A stretch of 64,000 nt of DNA from Paraneptunicella aestuarii (GTDB lineage: Bacteria > Pseudomonadota > Gammaproteobacteria > Enterobacterales > Alteromonadaceae), in contig NZ_CP074570.1 of assembly GCF_019900845.1 (NCBI RefSeq), positions 4,030,001 to 4,094,000 of the forward strand, written 5' to 3'. Under the pieces are notes generated by a model. That model ran no database searches and was not told the DNA's origin. It saw only the letters and a program-made list of their open reading frames with translations. A program made the position numbers and the translations under genes. Positions 1 through 8,933 of the stretch are shown here, piece after piece. Position 1 is the stretch's first letter; each line of letters starts with the position of its first letter.

Positions 1-1276
1 CATAACCAAAAGACAAAGTGGCTAATTCAAAGTCAGACCAACGATGGCGATCATGGAAAATACCTGAGCTTTCGCCCAGCATGTTAGTGCCAGTGTCACC
101 GACCAACCCCATGCTGTGATACAAATCGATAAAGTGCTCTTTAGGAATAGAGAGCGCCAGTTTAGACGTTCCCATATTGCTGGACTTCTTGATAATTTCG
201 ATGAGATCGACTTTGCCGTAGTTGTGAGAATCCTGAACGATACTGCCCCCCACTCGCATCCAGCCGGGATTAGTATCAATGATGGTTTGCTCGTTGGCAC
301 TGCCGAATTCCAAAGCGCCAATAACCGCTAACGGTTTTACCGATGAGCCCGGCTCAAAGGTGTCGGTAATGGCTCGGTTACGAATGCGATGTGCCGACAC
401 GTTATGACGATTATTAGGATTAAAAGAAGGGCTATTGACCAGCGCCAGCAACTCTCCGGTATGTACGTCTGCAACAACGGCGGAACCAGAGGTAGCCTTA
501 AGATATTGTACAGCCTGCTTCAGCTCTCGATAAGCGAGTGCCTGAATGCGCTGGTCAATAGTTAACTGGATATCAAGCGGTTCCTTGCCTTTCTCTTGCG
601 ACAACAGTTCCACCTGTCGACCTTTCGCATCACGACGAATACGGCGCTTGTCTGGTGTACCGCTCAAATGCTCGTCGTAAACACGCTCAATACCTTCAAT
701 GCCGCGATCATCTACATCGGTAAATCCGATCAAATGTGCAGATACTTCCCCGGTAGGGTAATAACGGCGAGACTCATTTCTTAAATGCAATCCGGGAATT
801 TTCAGCTGCTTAACATAGTTCGCCATGGCAGGTGAAACCTGACGTTGAACATAAACGAAACGACGTTTTGGATCTTCAACTTGAGCCGTCAGCTCTTCCA
901 GAGACTGACCGAGCACTTCTGCCAACGCTTCCCAACGGCGAGTATCCGCTAGCGCATTATTTTCATGAATGATTTTGGGATCTGCCCAAATGGCTTTTAC
1001 AGGCACACTCACCGCCAATTCCTGACCGTTACGATCCAGAATCAAGCCTCGGTGTACCAAACGCTCGCGAGTTCGGATAGTCCGGTTATCGCCCTGCTTG
1101 ATTAACATGTCGGGCTCAACCACCTGGATATAGGCAGCTCGAACCGCCAAGCCAGTGAAAACCAGACTCACTGCCGCCAGAACAGTCAAAAAGCGCCACT
1201 GAACCAAACGTGGCGTTTGCGTGCCTTTAGCTTGCTTCAACGGTTTTGCCATTCTGTTAGCTGCTCGATTAGACAT
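1..1276 (-). CDS. ftsI: Peptidoglycan D,D-transpeptidase FtsI (PBP3), C-terminus beyond the window
   Basis: This class B penicillin-binding protein cross-links septal peptidoglycan as part of the divisome. The minus-strand frame gives 425 residues from ATG 1276 and runs off the left edge; E. coli FtsI has 588. A cytoplasmic start ([14 protein letters not shown]) is followed by one membrane anchor at about residues 28-48, a dimerisation region, then the transpeptidase domain. The acyl-serine motif SSVK is at residues 311-314 (bases 335-346) and the SSN motif at 367-369; the KTG motif would lie outside. Its ATG overlaps the ftsL stop by one base (TAATG), so the genes are translationally coupled in mraZ-rsmH-ftsL-ftsI order. 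Identity is clear from motifs and neighbours. Confidence 0.96.
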   Translation of the reverse strand, partial: MSNRAANRMAKPLKQAKGTQTPRLVQWRFLTVLAAVSLVFTGLAVRAAYIQVVEPDMLIKQGDNRTIRTRERLVHRGLILDRNGQELAVSVPVKAIWADPKIIHENNALADTRRWEALAEVLGQSLEELTAQVEDPKRRFVYVQRQVSPAMANYVKQLKIPGLHLRNESRRYYPTGEVSAHLIGFTDVDDRGIEGIERVYDEHLSGTPDKRRIRRDAKGRQVELLSQEKGKEPLDIQLTIDQRIQALAYRELKQAVQYLKATSGSAVVADVHTGELLALVNSPSFNPNNRHNVSAHRIRNRAITDTFEPGSSVKPLAVIGALEFGSANEQTIIDTNPGWMRVGGSIVQDSHNYGKVDLIEIIKKSSNMGTSKLALSIPKEHFIDLYHSMGLVGDTGTNMLGESSGIFHDRHRWSDFELATLSFGY

Positions 1277-1599
1277 TACTTCACCCTCACCACAACTTCT
1301 TCATCGGGTGCTGGGCGATACATGCCAAGCTGCTTTTCAACGCGGGATTCAATGCGGTTGTGTTCAGTCAGAGCACTTTGCTCCAGAACCAGATTACGCC
1401 ATTCCACATCCAGCAAATCGCGCTCCGCCATCAAGGTTTCCTTGGCGATTGAGAGCTGACGATTATGGTGTGTACCAAGAATTACGGAGATCGCACTTGC
1501 TACAACCATCAAAAACAACAAAACTCGCACGGGGTGGCGAGTCAAATCTGAGGCGATAATACCAACTAAATTAAAGTTGGTTTGAGTCTTGGGTGTCAT
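1276..1599 (-). CDS. ftsL: Cell division protein FtsL
   Basis: Small bitopic divisome protein that forms a complex with FtsB and FtsQ and helps activate FtsWI. It has 107 residues (E. coli 121): a short cytoplasmic tail, one membrane span at about residues 24-43, then a periplasmic stretch suited to a coiled coil (about 50-95). Sequence conservation in this family is low, so the call rests on size, topology and position between rsmH and ftsI. It overlaps the rsmH stop by four bases and the ftsI start by one base. Confidence 0.93.
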   Translation of the reverse strand: MTPKTQTNFNLVGIIASDLTRHPVRVLLFLMVVASAISVILGTHHNRQLSIAKETLMAERDLLDVEWRNLVLEQSALTEHNRIESRVEKQLGMYRPAPDEEVVVRVK

Positions 1600-2534
1600 A
1601 ACTTTTCTGCCACCCGCAACACCGAGCTCCGAGCCCGAATATTGTCCTCGATTTCTTTAGCGGAAGGTTTAATCGCCTTGCCAATGGTTTTCAAAACTCT
1701 TGATGCGGCAATTTCAGATTCTAAAATAGGCATTCCATGAGGGACTTTCATGCCTTGGCTTTGTTCCCGCATAAAACGTTTAACAATACGATCCTCTAAA
1801 GAGTGGAAACTGATCACCGCCAAACGTCCGCCGCTTTTTAATGCCTCAGCAGCAGCTTTCAAGCCCGTTTCAATTTCGCCCAATTCATTGTTTACGTGAA
1901 TACGAATCGCCTGAAAACTGCGTGTAGCCGGATGCTTATGCTTGTCTTTCACAGGCACAGCTTCATCAATTAATTTGGCAAGCTGCAATGTGGATACAAT
2001 GGGATTCTCATCACGAGTCGTCACAATGGCATGAGCAATACGCTTGCCAAATTTCTCTTCACCATATTCTTTGATCACGCGAGTAATTTCGTCAGCCTCG
2101 GCATGAGCCAGCCAGTCAGCAGCGCTTTCACCTCTAGAGGTGTCCATGCGCATATCCAGCTTACCGTCACGAGAAAAACTAAAGCCTCGCTCGGCATCAT
2201 CCAACTGAGGAGAAGACACGCCTAAATCCATCAAAACACCATCCACCTTGCCTTGTAACCCTTGTTCCTCAATCACATGGCCTAAGTGAGAGAAAGGCAC
2301 ATGAAAAATCGTAAAGCGAGGATCAGAAGCCAGCGCTTTGGCTGCTTCAATGGCTTGTGGATCACGATCCAATGCAATTAGGCGTCCCCTGTCAGAGAGA
2401 GCCTGCAAAATGTGGCGGGAATGACCACCACGACCAAAGGTAGCGTCAACATATACACCGTCTGCATTAATGTGTAATGCATCAATGGATTCCTGAAGTA
2501 GCACAGATGTGTGGGTAAAAGTGCCAGTGTTCAT
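1596..2534 (-). CDS. rsmH: 16S rRNA (cytosine(1402)-N(4))-methyltransferase RsmH
   Basis: Methylates N4 of C1402 in the decoding centre of 16S rRNA using S-adenosylmethionine. It has 312 residues, as in E. coli (313). The SAM-binding start [11 protein letters not shown] lies at about residues 28-38, and [10 protein letters not shown] plus the GFSFSRDG stretch are family hallmarks. The C-terminus [16 protein letters not shown] is also typical. It lies directly downstream of mraZ, overlapping its stop by four bases, which supports one transcript. Confidence 0.97.
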   Translation of the reverse strand: MNTGTFTHTSVLLQESIDALHINADGVYVDATFGRGGHSRHILQALSDRGRLIALDRDPQAIEAAKALASDPRFTIFHVPFSHLGHVIEEQGLQGKVDGVLMDLGVSSPQLDDAERGFSFSRDGKLDMRMDTSRGESAADWLAHAEADEITRVIKEYGEEKFGKRIAHAIVTTRDENPIVSTLQLAKLIDEAVPVKDKHKHPATRSFQAIRIHVNNELGEIETGLKAAAEALKSGGRLAVISFHSLEDRIVKRFMREQSQGMKVPHGMPILESEIAASRVLKTIGKAIKPSAKEIEDNIRARSSVLRVAEKL

Positions 2535-2989
2535 AGGGAGAAATCCTGGAGGTTCTCGGTGAGTTCAAAATTGGCGTTTTGTTCAGCTTCAATGTCAGCT
2601 TGAACCTGTTGATTCCATGCCTCGGTAGACCAGATCTCAAACTTGTTGAGTTGTCCGACTAACATGATGTCTTTGCCAAGATTCGCGTGTTGACGCAGTG
2701 GTGCAGAGAGTAGAAAACGACCATTTTTATCCATTTCACCTTCCATAGCATATCCAAGCAATAGTCTTTGTAGACGGCGTTCCGCCGGGTTCATGCTGGA
2801 TAAACGACTAAGCTTTTGCTCAATCTCTTCCCATTCAGGGAGTGGGTAAAGCAGCAAACATGGCTGTTTGATATCAATTGTGCAAACGAGCTGTCCCTGA
2901 CAATCGTCCAGCAAGAGCTGACGGTAGCGCGTTGGCACCGTTACTCGCCCTTTAGTGTCCAGACTGATTGCGTTAGCGCCGCGGAACAT
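2531..2989 (-). CDS. mraZ: Transcriptional regulator MraZ
   Basis: First gene of the division/cell-wall cluster and, in E. coli, the repressor of its own promoter. It has 152 residues, the same length as E. coli MraZ, with two SpoVT/AbrB-like halves. Each carries the DxxxR signature: DTKGR near residues 12-16 in the first and DKNGR near the middle in the second. The start [10 protein letters not shown] is typical. A matching operator with three GTGG units at 10-bp spacing and a promoter lie just upstream, consistent with autoregulation. Confidence 0.97.
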   Translation of the reverse strand: MFRGANAISLDTKGRVTVPTRYRQLLLDDCQGQLVCTIDIKQPCLLLYPLPEWEEIEQKLSRLSSMNPAERRLQRLLLGYAMEGEMDKNGRFLLSAPLRQHANLGKDIMLVGQLNKFEIWSTEAWNQQVQADIEAEQNANFELTENLQDFSL

Positions 2990-3050
2990 TCCCCTAGCCC
3001 AAAAGTTGTTTTTGTTATTTGAATCGACACAAAAGATGACTACTGTTCAA

Positions 3051-3080
3051 ACAGATCCACTTTATGCCACTTTTACCCAC
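3051..3080 (-). promoter_or_regulatory. MraZ operator: three GTGG repeats at 10-bp spacing
   Basis: Read on the minus strand, GTGGG, GTGGC and GTGGA follow one another with five-base A/T-rich spacers, giving an exact 10-bp period (the CCAC cores on the plus strand end at 3060, 3070 and 3080). E. coli MraZ binds TGGG-type direct repeats with the same spacing. The array starts just downstream of the predicted -10 element, a good position for autorepression. The repeat pattern is seen directly; the binding is inferred. Confidence 0.8.
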
Positions 3081-3087
3081 AATTCAC

Positions 3088-3117
3088 AGTTTAGGAACCA
3101 CACCCTGCCCCTGTCAA
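3088..3117 (-). promoter_or_regulatory. Predicted sigma-70 promoter of the mraZ operon
   Basis: On the minus strand a perfect -35 box TTGACA (3112-3117) is followed after 18 bases by TAAACT (3088-3093) as -10. The implied transcription start falls near 3081, at the edge of the MraZ repeat array, leaving a leader of about 90 bases before the mraZ start. Prediction from consensus only. Confidence 0.6.
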
Positions 3118-3423
3118 GCTAAAAAAAGTATCTTCAGCGATTCGCCCAGGTTCTTTTCTCAGCAATAAAAGAAAAGTGCTTAAAAAGGAAAAACTTAAGG
3201 AAGAGTACGAAAAATCAGCCTTGACGATTTTTTCTCGTGTAAAAATGTGCTTTGATAGGAGAAATACTAAATTGGGTTAGATATAGCGCCGGATACGTTT
3301 CAATAGCCAGCGATAACATGTGTTCTTCTTAGTAGAAGAACTAGAGATAGAAAACAAGTCGCACCGTATCAATACGATATAAAAAACGAGCACAAGAACG
3401 ACAAGAACAATAAGGCTACGAAT

Positions 3424-4911
3424 ATGAACAACTGCATTCTCGCCATTGACCAGGGCACAACCTCCAGTAGAGCCATCGTATTCGGTGAAGACAGCTCGAT
3501 ACTATTTACCGAGCAGCAAGAATTCCCACAGCATTATCCTGCCGATGGCTGGGTTGAGCACAACCCGGAAGATATCTGGCAAACCACCTTGAATGTCTGT
3601 AAAGCCGTAATCACCAAAGCACAAAAAACTGGCGCCAATATTGTTTCTATCGGTATCACCAATCAACGGGAAACCACAGTCGTATGGGACAGAGAAACTG
3701 GCAAGCCCATCTATAATGCCATCGTCTGGCAAGACAGACGCACCGCAAAGCTCTGTGATGAACTGAAACAAGCCGGGCATGGTAAAGATGTGAGTACACG
3801 CTCTGGGTTGTTGCTGGATCCATATTTCTCTGCCACCAAAATAAGCTGGATACTGGACAACGTCGCCGGCGCTCGTGAACAGGCAGAGCAAGGTAAGCTT
3901 GCCTTTGGCACCATAGACACCTTTTTAATCTGGCGCTTAACAGGCGGCAAAGTTCACGCCACCGACGTTACCAATGCCAGCCGCACCAACCTGTACAATA
4001 TTCATGATTTAGCCTGGGATGAAACATTGCTGCAATTGTTCAATGTGCCCTCCTCTTTGTTGCCGCAAGTATTGGAATGTGCTGATGATTACGGCACTAC
4101 CGACCCCAATGTATTAGGTGTACAGCTTCCCATTCAAGGCGTCGCGGGCGATCAACAAGCCGCTACCATCGGACAATGCGGTTTCCACAAAGGTGATATA
4201 AAGAGTACCTATGGCACGGGATGCTTTGTGTTACTGAACACTGGCGATGAAGTGCTGCAATCACAAAATCACCTGCTTTCAACTATTGCCTACCAAATAA
4301 ATGGCACCGTTCATTATGCACTGGAAGGTTCTATTTTTATTGCCGGAGCTGCCGTGCAATGGTTACGTGATGGTATTAATGTCATTGAACACGCCAAACA
4401 AACCGAAGCGCTCGCCAAATCCCTCAGTTATGACCACGGTGTGTATATGGTGCCAGCTTTTGCTGGAATGGGAGCCCCTTATTGGGAACCAAACGCCAGA
4501 GGTGCGATATTCGGTCTAACTCGCGGAACGACGGAAGCGCATTTAAGCCGAGCCGCACTTGAGTCTGTGTGTTATCAAACCAGCGATCTATTACAAGCGA
4601 TGGCAAAAGACGGTGTGCAAGCCGAGTCATTGAATGTAGACGGTGGCATGGTGGCGAATGACTGGGTATGCCAGTTTCTGGCCGATGTGTTGGATAAACC
4701 GGTGAACCGCCCGAAAGTCATGGAAACCACGGCATTAGGTGCGGCGTATTTGGCAGGATTAAAAGCAGGAATTTACGCTTCGACCAACGACCTGTTGCAA
4801 CATCGTAAACTCGACAAACACTTTAGTCCGAACATGCCATCGTCACAGCGAGATGAATTACTACAAGGTTGGCAATCAGCAATACAAGCAACTTTGACGT
4901 TTAAGCATTAA
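3424..4911 (+). CDS. glpK: Glycerol kinase
   Basis: Phosphorylates glycerol to sn-glycerol 3-phosphate with ATP in the cytoplasm, the entry step of glycerol catabolism. It has 495 residues (E. coli 502). The FGGY-family N-terminal signature [12 protein letters not shown] is at about residues 9-20; [19 protein letters not shown] and the C-terminal GGMVANDW and [12 protein letters not shown] segments are all present. It stands alone: no glpF, glpD or glpR lies beside it, so uptake and oxidation genes must be elsewhere. A terminator-like hairpin follows. Confidence 0.98.
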   Translation: MNNCILAIDQGTTSSRAIVFGEDSSILFTEQQEFPQHYPADGWVEHNPEDIWQTTLNVCKAVITKAQKTGANIVSIGITNQRETTVVWDRETGKPIYNAIVWQDRRTAKLCDELKQAGHGKDVSTRSGLLLDPYFSATKISWILDNVAGAREQAEQGKLAFGTIDTFLIWRLTGGKVHATDVTNASRTNLYNIHDLAWDETLLQLFNVPSSLLPQVLECADDYGTTDPNVLGVQLPIQGVAGDQQAATIGQCGFHKGDIKSTYGTGCFVLLNTGDEVLQSQNHLLSTIAYQINGTVHYALEGSIFIAGAAVQWLRDGINVIEHAKQTEALAKSLSYDHGVYMVPAFAGMGAPYWEPNARGAIFGLTRGTTEAHLSRAALESVCYQTSDLLQAMAKDGVQAESLNVDGGMVANDWVCQFLADVLDKPVNRPKVMETTALGAAYLAGLKAGIYASTNDLLQHRKLDKHFSPNMPSSQRDELLQGWQSAIQATLTFKH

Positions 4912-4937
4912 AATACAAGTACATGTACATTAAAAAC

Positions 4938-4967
4938 GAGGCTGAAATTGTAAAATTCAGCCCTTTT
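4938..4967 (+). terminator. Probable intrinsic terminator of glpK
   Basis: A 7-bp stem GGCTGAA (4940-4946) / TTCAGCC (4956-4962) with a 9-base loop is followed by CTTTT. It lies 29 bases after the glpK stop and before the next gene at 5047. Confidence 0.6.
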
Positions 4968-5046
4968 GAATCACTGCCGATATACTGATGCAAAGGAAGA
5001 CTGGATCCATAGCGGAAAAAACGATTTAAGAAAAAGATGATACCGA

Positions 5047-6006
5047 ATGCCTAAGATAGTCCTATTCACAGCACTACTATTGCTTAACCTGTCAGCGTTC
5101 AGCTTGCCTGTTTTTGCCCAGCAGAAGCAATTTAATCGCAGTGAAACCGACACAAGCATAAGCTTCGACTATATGTGGCAGGATTCATCGGAAGTTGCCC
5201 ACACACTTCATTTTACTTTTGAAAAGGCCAAGCTACAGGAACAGTTCCGTCATACCAAGGCCTATCGCAAAGAAATCGCGTTGCGTTATGTGTATATTGC
5301 CTTGCAAAAAGAAGTACAGAAAATCAGCCCAAAGGACGCTAAAATTCAAATTCGCAAGCTGCCTCAGGAAATACAAATTCAGGTAAAAGCTACTTCTGGA
5401 GAAAAACAAAAAGAATGGCTCGACGCCATGCTACAAGCGAAAGAAGAAGCTTTCGATAATTACCTAAACGAAAACCACTATAATCGCTACAAAAGCCCAA
5501 CAGGGGAAGAAGGGGTAAAACCGGATCACACCCGCTTTATTAAAGAAAATATTGAGTTATTGCTCCCGGTAGCCCAAGCGATTTACGACAAACTACTGGA
5601 AGACAGCTCTACTCGCGCTTACGTCAACCTGTTACTCAGCTGGATCCAGAGCATTCCCTACAATCCTCTGGAAGACAGGCTTACATCCAATGGTTCTGGC
5701 TATCTTCCACCTTCGGATGTGATTAACAGCAACCTGGGCGATTGCGATAGTAAAGCCGTACTCACTGCCGCCTTACTGCGTTCCTTACTTCCCAAACTCA
5801 GCATGGTCGTCATATATCTACCCAATCACGCTATGCTTGGGGCGAGCCTTCCACACAGAGAAGATGAGCTAACGGTGAATATCAATGGTATGGATTATTT
5901 GCTGTTGGAACCCACTGGGCCAGCACTATTAAAAGCGGGAGAGATTGCTGAGTCGAGCCGTTACTTTCTCGACAGTGGCATGTTTACCCATGAGAAAGTG
6001 CCTTGA
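5047..6006 (+). CDS. Secreted transglutaminase-like (papain-fold) protein, function unknown
   Basis: A 319-residue protein with a clear signal peptide (about residues 1-24, ending in VFAQQ). The first half is charged and helical. The second half has the core of a transglutaminase-like cysteine hydrolase: NLGDCDSKAVLTAALLR supplies the nucleophilic Cys, NHAMLGA the His and LLLEPTG the acidic residue, in the order Cys-His-Glu expected for the fold. It may act as a periplasmic peptidase or amidase; the substrate is unknown. The upstream base context shows only a weak ribosome site. It is flanked by glpK on the same strand and a convergent diguanylate cyclase gene, so context gives no function. 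Confidence 0.75.
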   Translation: MPKIVLFTALLLLNLSAFSLPVFAQQKQFNRSETDTSISFDYMWQDSSEVAHTLHFTFEKAKLQEQFRHTKAYRKEIALRYVYIALQKEVQKISPKDAKIQIRKLPQEIQIQVKATSGEKQKEWLDAMLQAKEEAFDNYLNENHYNRYKSPTGEEGVKPDHTRFIKENIELLLPVAQAIYDKLLEDSSTRAYVNLLLSWIQSIPYNPLEDRLTSNGSGYLPPSDVINSNLGDCDSKAVLTAALLRSLLPKLSMVVIYLPNHAMLGASLPHREDELTVNINGMDYLLLEPTGPALLKAGEIAESSRYFLDSGMFTHEKVP

Positions 6007-6023
6007 GACAACAAAAAGCGCCT

Positions 6024-6953
6024 TTATTCAGCTAAAATCTCACCGTTGGAATTACTCACTCTATTCTTCCCCGCTTTTTTAGAGCGATACAGGTTTTTAT
6101 CCGCTTCTTGCAATAAATCAATTCGCTTGGAATCCTTTTGCGGGTAAATACTCGCCACCCCACCACTAACAGTCACGATACTATCAACCGATGAATATTC
6201 GTGAGGCAATGCTATTTTCATTACGGCTTTTCGAACCCGGTCGGCTAAATCCAGAGCCTTCTTTTCGGGGCAATTAGGCCACACAAAGACAAACTCTTCG
6301 CCGCCATATCGAGCCACGAAATCCCCAGCTCTTCGCGCTTGAGAAGACAAGGCAACAGCCACTCGCGCCAAGCAATCATCTCCAGCAACATGACCGTAAT
6401 TATCGTTGTAAGGTTTAAAGGAATCGATATCAAACATACCGATTGAAATGGGGTACTGATTACGAATAGCTCTGCGCCACTCTTGTTCAAAGGTATCATC
6501 AAAGTAGCGTCGGTTTGGGATCTTGGTTAAACCATCAATATTAACCATTTGCTCCAGCAAATCGGTCTTCAACTTGAGCAAAACCTGATTTCTCACCCGC
6601 GCTTTCACCAACGCCATATTATAAGGTTTGGTCACATAGTCAGCCGCGCCCATATTCAGGCCACGAACCTCGTCATCTGGTGAACATTTACTGGTAGAAA
6701 AGATGATGGGAATGTCTTTTGTTGCAGGGTTCGTCCTTAATTCATGACACACTTCGTAGCCATTCATATCGGGCATGAGTATATCCAGCAAAATGGTATC
6801 GGGAAGCTCATGCTCCGCCAATTCCAAAGCCTCTGCCCCGGAACTGGCGGTTAGAATGTCGAATTCATCCTGAAGTGTATGTATTAACATGTCCTTATTA
6901 ATAGATTCATCGTCAACAATTAATACCGTTGGTCGATTTAACTGACTTCCCAC
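6024..6953 (-). CDS. Response regulator with GGDEF output (PleD-like diguanylate cyclase)
   Basis: 309 residues. A receiver domain covers about residues 8-125: acidic pocket D14-D15, phospho-acceptor D57 in LLDILMPDMNG and conserved K109 in YVTKP. A GGDEF domain follows at about 140-300 with active-site GGEEF at 217-221. An inhibitory I-site RAGD (208-211) stands five residues before it, so c-di-GMP should feed back on the enzyme. Phosphorylation would control c-di-GMP synthesis from two GTP. No histidine kinase is adjacent, so the cognate kinase is unknown. It is convergent with the preceding secreted protein gene. Confidence 0.93.
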   Translation of the reverse strand: MGSQLNRPTVLIVDDESINKDMLIHTLQDEFDILTASSGAEALELAEHELPDTILLDILMPDMNGYEVCHELRTNPATKDIPIIFSTSKCSPDDEVRGLNMGAADYVTKPYNMALVKARVRNQVLLKLKTDLLEQMVNIDGLTKIPNRRYFDDTFEQEWRRAIRNQYPISIGMFDIDSFKPYNDNYGHVAGDDCLARVAVALSSQARRAGDFVARYGGEEFVFVWPNCPEKKALDLADRVRKAVMKIALPHEYSSVDSIVTVSGGVASIYPQKDSKRIDLLQEADKNLYRSKKAGKNRVSNSNGEILAE

Positions 6954-7008
6954 ACAACTACCTTATTTACTCTATTTAGATGAACCCAGAATAAGAACAT
7001 GCTTTGTT

Positions 7009-8406
7009 TTACAGATTTTCCTCGGCAAACTCGGCTAATCTGCTTCGTACCACGCCATCCAGGTTAATATTCGCACTGCCGGAGAAGTTCTTAAACTTCT
7101 CAACCAAATAGGTCAAACCGGAAGTGACTGGAGACAAATAGTTACTATCAATTTGCGCTAAGTTACCGCCACATATAAGTTTAGTACCTTCTCCACAACG
7201 AGTAATAATAGTTTTTAATTGTGATGCTGTCAGATTTTGAGATTCGTCCAGAATGACAATTGCATTCTGAATACTACGACCACGCATGAAGTTCACCGAC
7301 TTAAACTGAATATTGGCCTTCTCCATAATATAGCTCATGGAACCAGTCACATTCTCGTCGTTCTTATGCAACACTTCCAAAGAGTCGGTAATTGCCGCCA
7401 ACCAGGGCGCCATTTTCTCTTCTTCAGTTCCCGGCAAGAAACCAATAGACTCAGCAATTTCCGGCGTGCTTCTGGTGACGATGATCTTGTCGTACATATT
7501 TTTCTCGACCACCATTTCCAAAGCCGCAGCCAACGCCAGCAAGGTTTTACCGCTACCAGCCGGGCCGGTCAAAATCACCAGATCAATCTGAGGGTCGAGC
7601 AAGGCATGTAGCGCCATGGCCTGGCCTATGTTTTTCGGGCTAATGCCCCAAGCGCTACGCCCCATCAAACGTTCGTAGCCCATGTCGAGAAGCTCAATGT
7701 TTTTCTCGTCCATGTATTCCACGATCGCGGCAAAATTCTCCGATTGATCCAGAATGAACTCGTTTATGTAGGCCTCTGGCAACACATCACGGCTGATTGT
7801 GTGAATGGTATCGCGGCCTTCAGAACGGCTCTCGACCGATTTTACGCTATCCCAGAAATTGCCTTCAAAACGGTAATAGCCTTTGAACAGGAATTGAATA
7901 TCGCTGATCAGCTGATCGGTTCGATAATCCTCTACCAAGGCCATGCCTGCGCCTTTTGCTTTCAGGCGCATGTTGATGTCTTTGGTCACTAACACCACTT
8001 GTCGAGGCGCTTTGACTTTCTGCAAGTACAACGCCGCGCTAATGATGTTGTTGTCGTTCTCGTTCTTGGTGAACACCTTTTGCTCATCGGTCATCGTATG
8101 ATCAGCAAATATCGACAAACGGCCGGTTGGCGCTGACTCACCAGCGGTTGTGCCAGCTAAACTAACACCATCAACCATTTGTTCTGGCGTTGCATCACGC
8201 AGAACATCTTCCATTGCACGTATCGACACTCGAGCATCGCGGGCAACATCTTTTTTACTGTCTTTAATGTAATCCAGCTCTTCCAATACGGTCATTGGAA
8301 TAACAACGTCATGCTCCTTGAAAGATAAAAAAGCGAGAGGTTCGTGAAGAAGAATATTGGTATCGAGTACGTATAGTTTGGTTTGAGAGGCAGGTTCTTT
8401 TGGCAT
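7009..8406 (-). CDS. PhoH-family ATPase with N-terminal PIN domain
   Basis: 465 residues in two domains. The N-terminal PIN-type nuclease domain (about 10-150) starts LYVLDTNILLHEP, with D15 as first metal ligand and further acidic residues such as the D of VLVTKDINMR. The C-terminal PhoH ATPase (about 245-465) has Walker A GPAGSGKT at 281-288 and Walker B VILDE near 384-388. This PIN-PhoH order (YlaK/PhoH2-like) is associated with RNA unwinding and cleavage in studied cases; that role here is inferred. A ribosome site GGAG lies before ATG 8406. Confidence 0.92.
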   Translation of the reverse strand: MPKEPASQTKLYVLDTNILLHEPLAFLSFKEHDVVIPMTVLEELDYIKDSKKDVARDARVSIRAMEDVLRDATPEQMVDGVSLAGTTAGESAPTGRLSIFADHTMTDEQKVFTKNENDNNIISAALYLQKVKAPRQVVLVTKDINMRLKAKGAGMALVEDYRTDQLISDIQFLFKGYYRFEGNFWDSVKSVESRSEGRDTIHTISRDVLPEAYINEFILDQSENFAAIVEYMDEKNIELLDMGYERLMGRSAWGISPKNIGQAMALHALLDPQIDLVILTGPAGSGKTLLALAAALEMVVEKNMYDKIIVTRSTPEIAESIGFLPGTEEEKMAPWLAAITDSLEVLHKNDENVTGSMSYIMEKANIQFKSVNFMRGRSIQNAIVILDESQNLTASQLKTIITRCGEGTKLICGGNLAQIDSNYLSPVTSGLTYLVEKFKNFSGSANINLDGVVRSRLAEFAEENL

Positions 8407-8479
8407 TCGCTTCTCCGAGTCGATTTGTGGTATCTGGCTTTCGCGAGCCCGAAATACAGAAGCTCACGTTTACCAACCC

Positions 8480-8498
8480 GAGCTTGTCAGGCAAGCTC
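8480..8498. other. Perfect hairpin upstream of phoH
   Basis: Inverted repeat GAGCTTG/CAAGCTC with a 5-base loop, about 75 bases upstream of the PIN-PhoH start. It could sit in that gene's leader. It lacks a T-run, so it is not a convincing terminator. Confidence 0.35.
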
Positions 8499-8743
8499 TA
8501 CTTACAAGTTATAGCCAACTTTATGCTTCCCACAATAAAACACTTTTATCTGACATTCACCTACTTTATTTGCCAGATTGCGTTTCATTTAATCAATCAA
8601 CCTATTGAAGTTGATCCAGCTCACGCAAGTGCAGTGAAAAAATATGAATTACTGCTTTGTGAGAATGGGATCAGAAACGATTCTCCGGTAGAATTCACGC
8701 TTTTCCCGAAAACTCGGCGCTACATACCTGTACCAAACTATCT

Positions 8744-8867
8744 GTCATCCGTAGAGAATTAGGAGCAAACCCTCAGCCCTGCTTTTCACTTGATGAATCG
8801 ACGAAGCGGCTGTGGAGCCTACATGGAAGTATCCACGGCGAGTTTGCGATAAATCTCTACGGATGAC
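8744..8867. repeat. MITE-like palindromic element, copy A
   Basis: The ends form a perfect 13-bp inverted repeat GTCATCCGTAGAG (8744-8756) / CTCTACGGATGAC (8855-8867), extending to 16 of 17 paired bases. The interior has a second, bulged stem (8774-8784 with 8804-8812). A diverged copy occurs at 49854-49958: the last 56 bases match at 44 of 56 positions by my count, and both share GAGCA(A/G)ACCCTC near the left end. It is too short to encode a transposase, so it would be non-autonomous. No target duplication is clear. Confidence 0.75.
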
Positions 8868-8933
8868 TGACAATTAAACACAGCTATTTAGTTACTATAG
8901 TATTAGCGCATTAACAGATGTAAAACGAATTTA

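Larger units (their letters stand above)
2990..3423. other. Divergent intergenic region between mraZ and glpK
   Basis: About 434 bases without a gene. The left part holds the mraZ promoter and operator. The right part is the glpK leader and contains a perfect hairpin at 3322-3341 (8-bp stem GTTCTTCT/AGAAGAAC, 4-base loop), about 80 bases ahead of the glpK start. I see no clear glpK promoter or glycerol-repressor site by eye. Confidence 0.6.
8407..8933. other. Divergent intergenic region between phoH and rapA
   Basis: 527 bases. The left part contains the hairpin at 8480-8498 and presumably the phoH promoter. The right part holds a 124-bp MITE-like element (8744-8867). The last 66 bases before rapA are A/T-rich with TATAGT near 8896 as a possible -10, but no matching -35 is convincing. 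An open frame at 8400-8762 is judged non-coding (see rejected items). Confidence 0.55.

Noticed and set aside
3502..3891. Antisense frame inside glpK
   Set aside because: It is a shadow of the glpK coding strand, with no ribosome site or domain; the same holds for the other long antisense frames within rapA, putA, fliK and the synthetase.
4919..4928. GTACATGTAC palindrome after glpK
   Set aside because: Only ten bases, directly at the gene end beside a better terminator hairpin; likely chance.
8400..8762. 120-codon open frame between phoH and rapA
   Set aside because: It begins antisense to the phoH start, lacks a good ribosome site, crosses the phoH leader hairpin and ends inside the MITE-like element. 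Composition does not suggest a folded protein.
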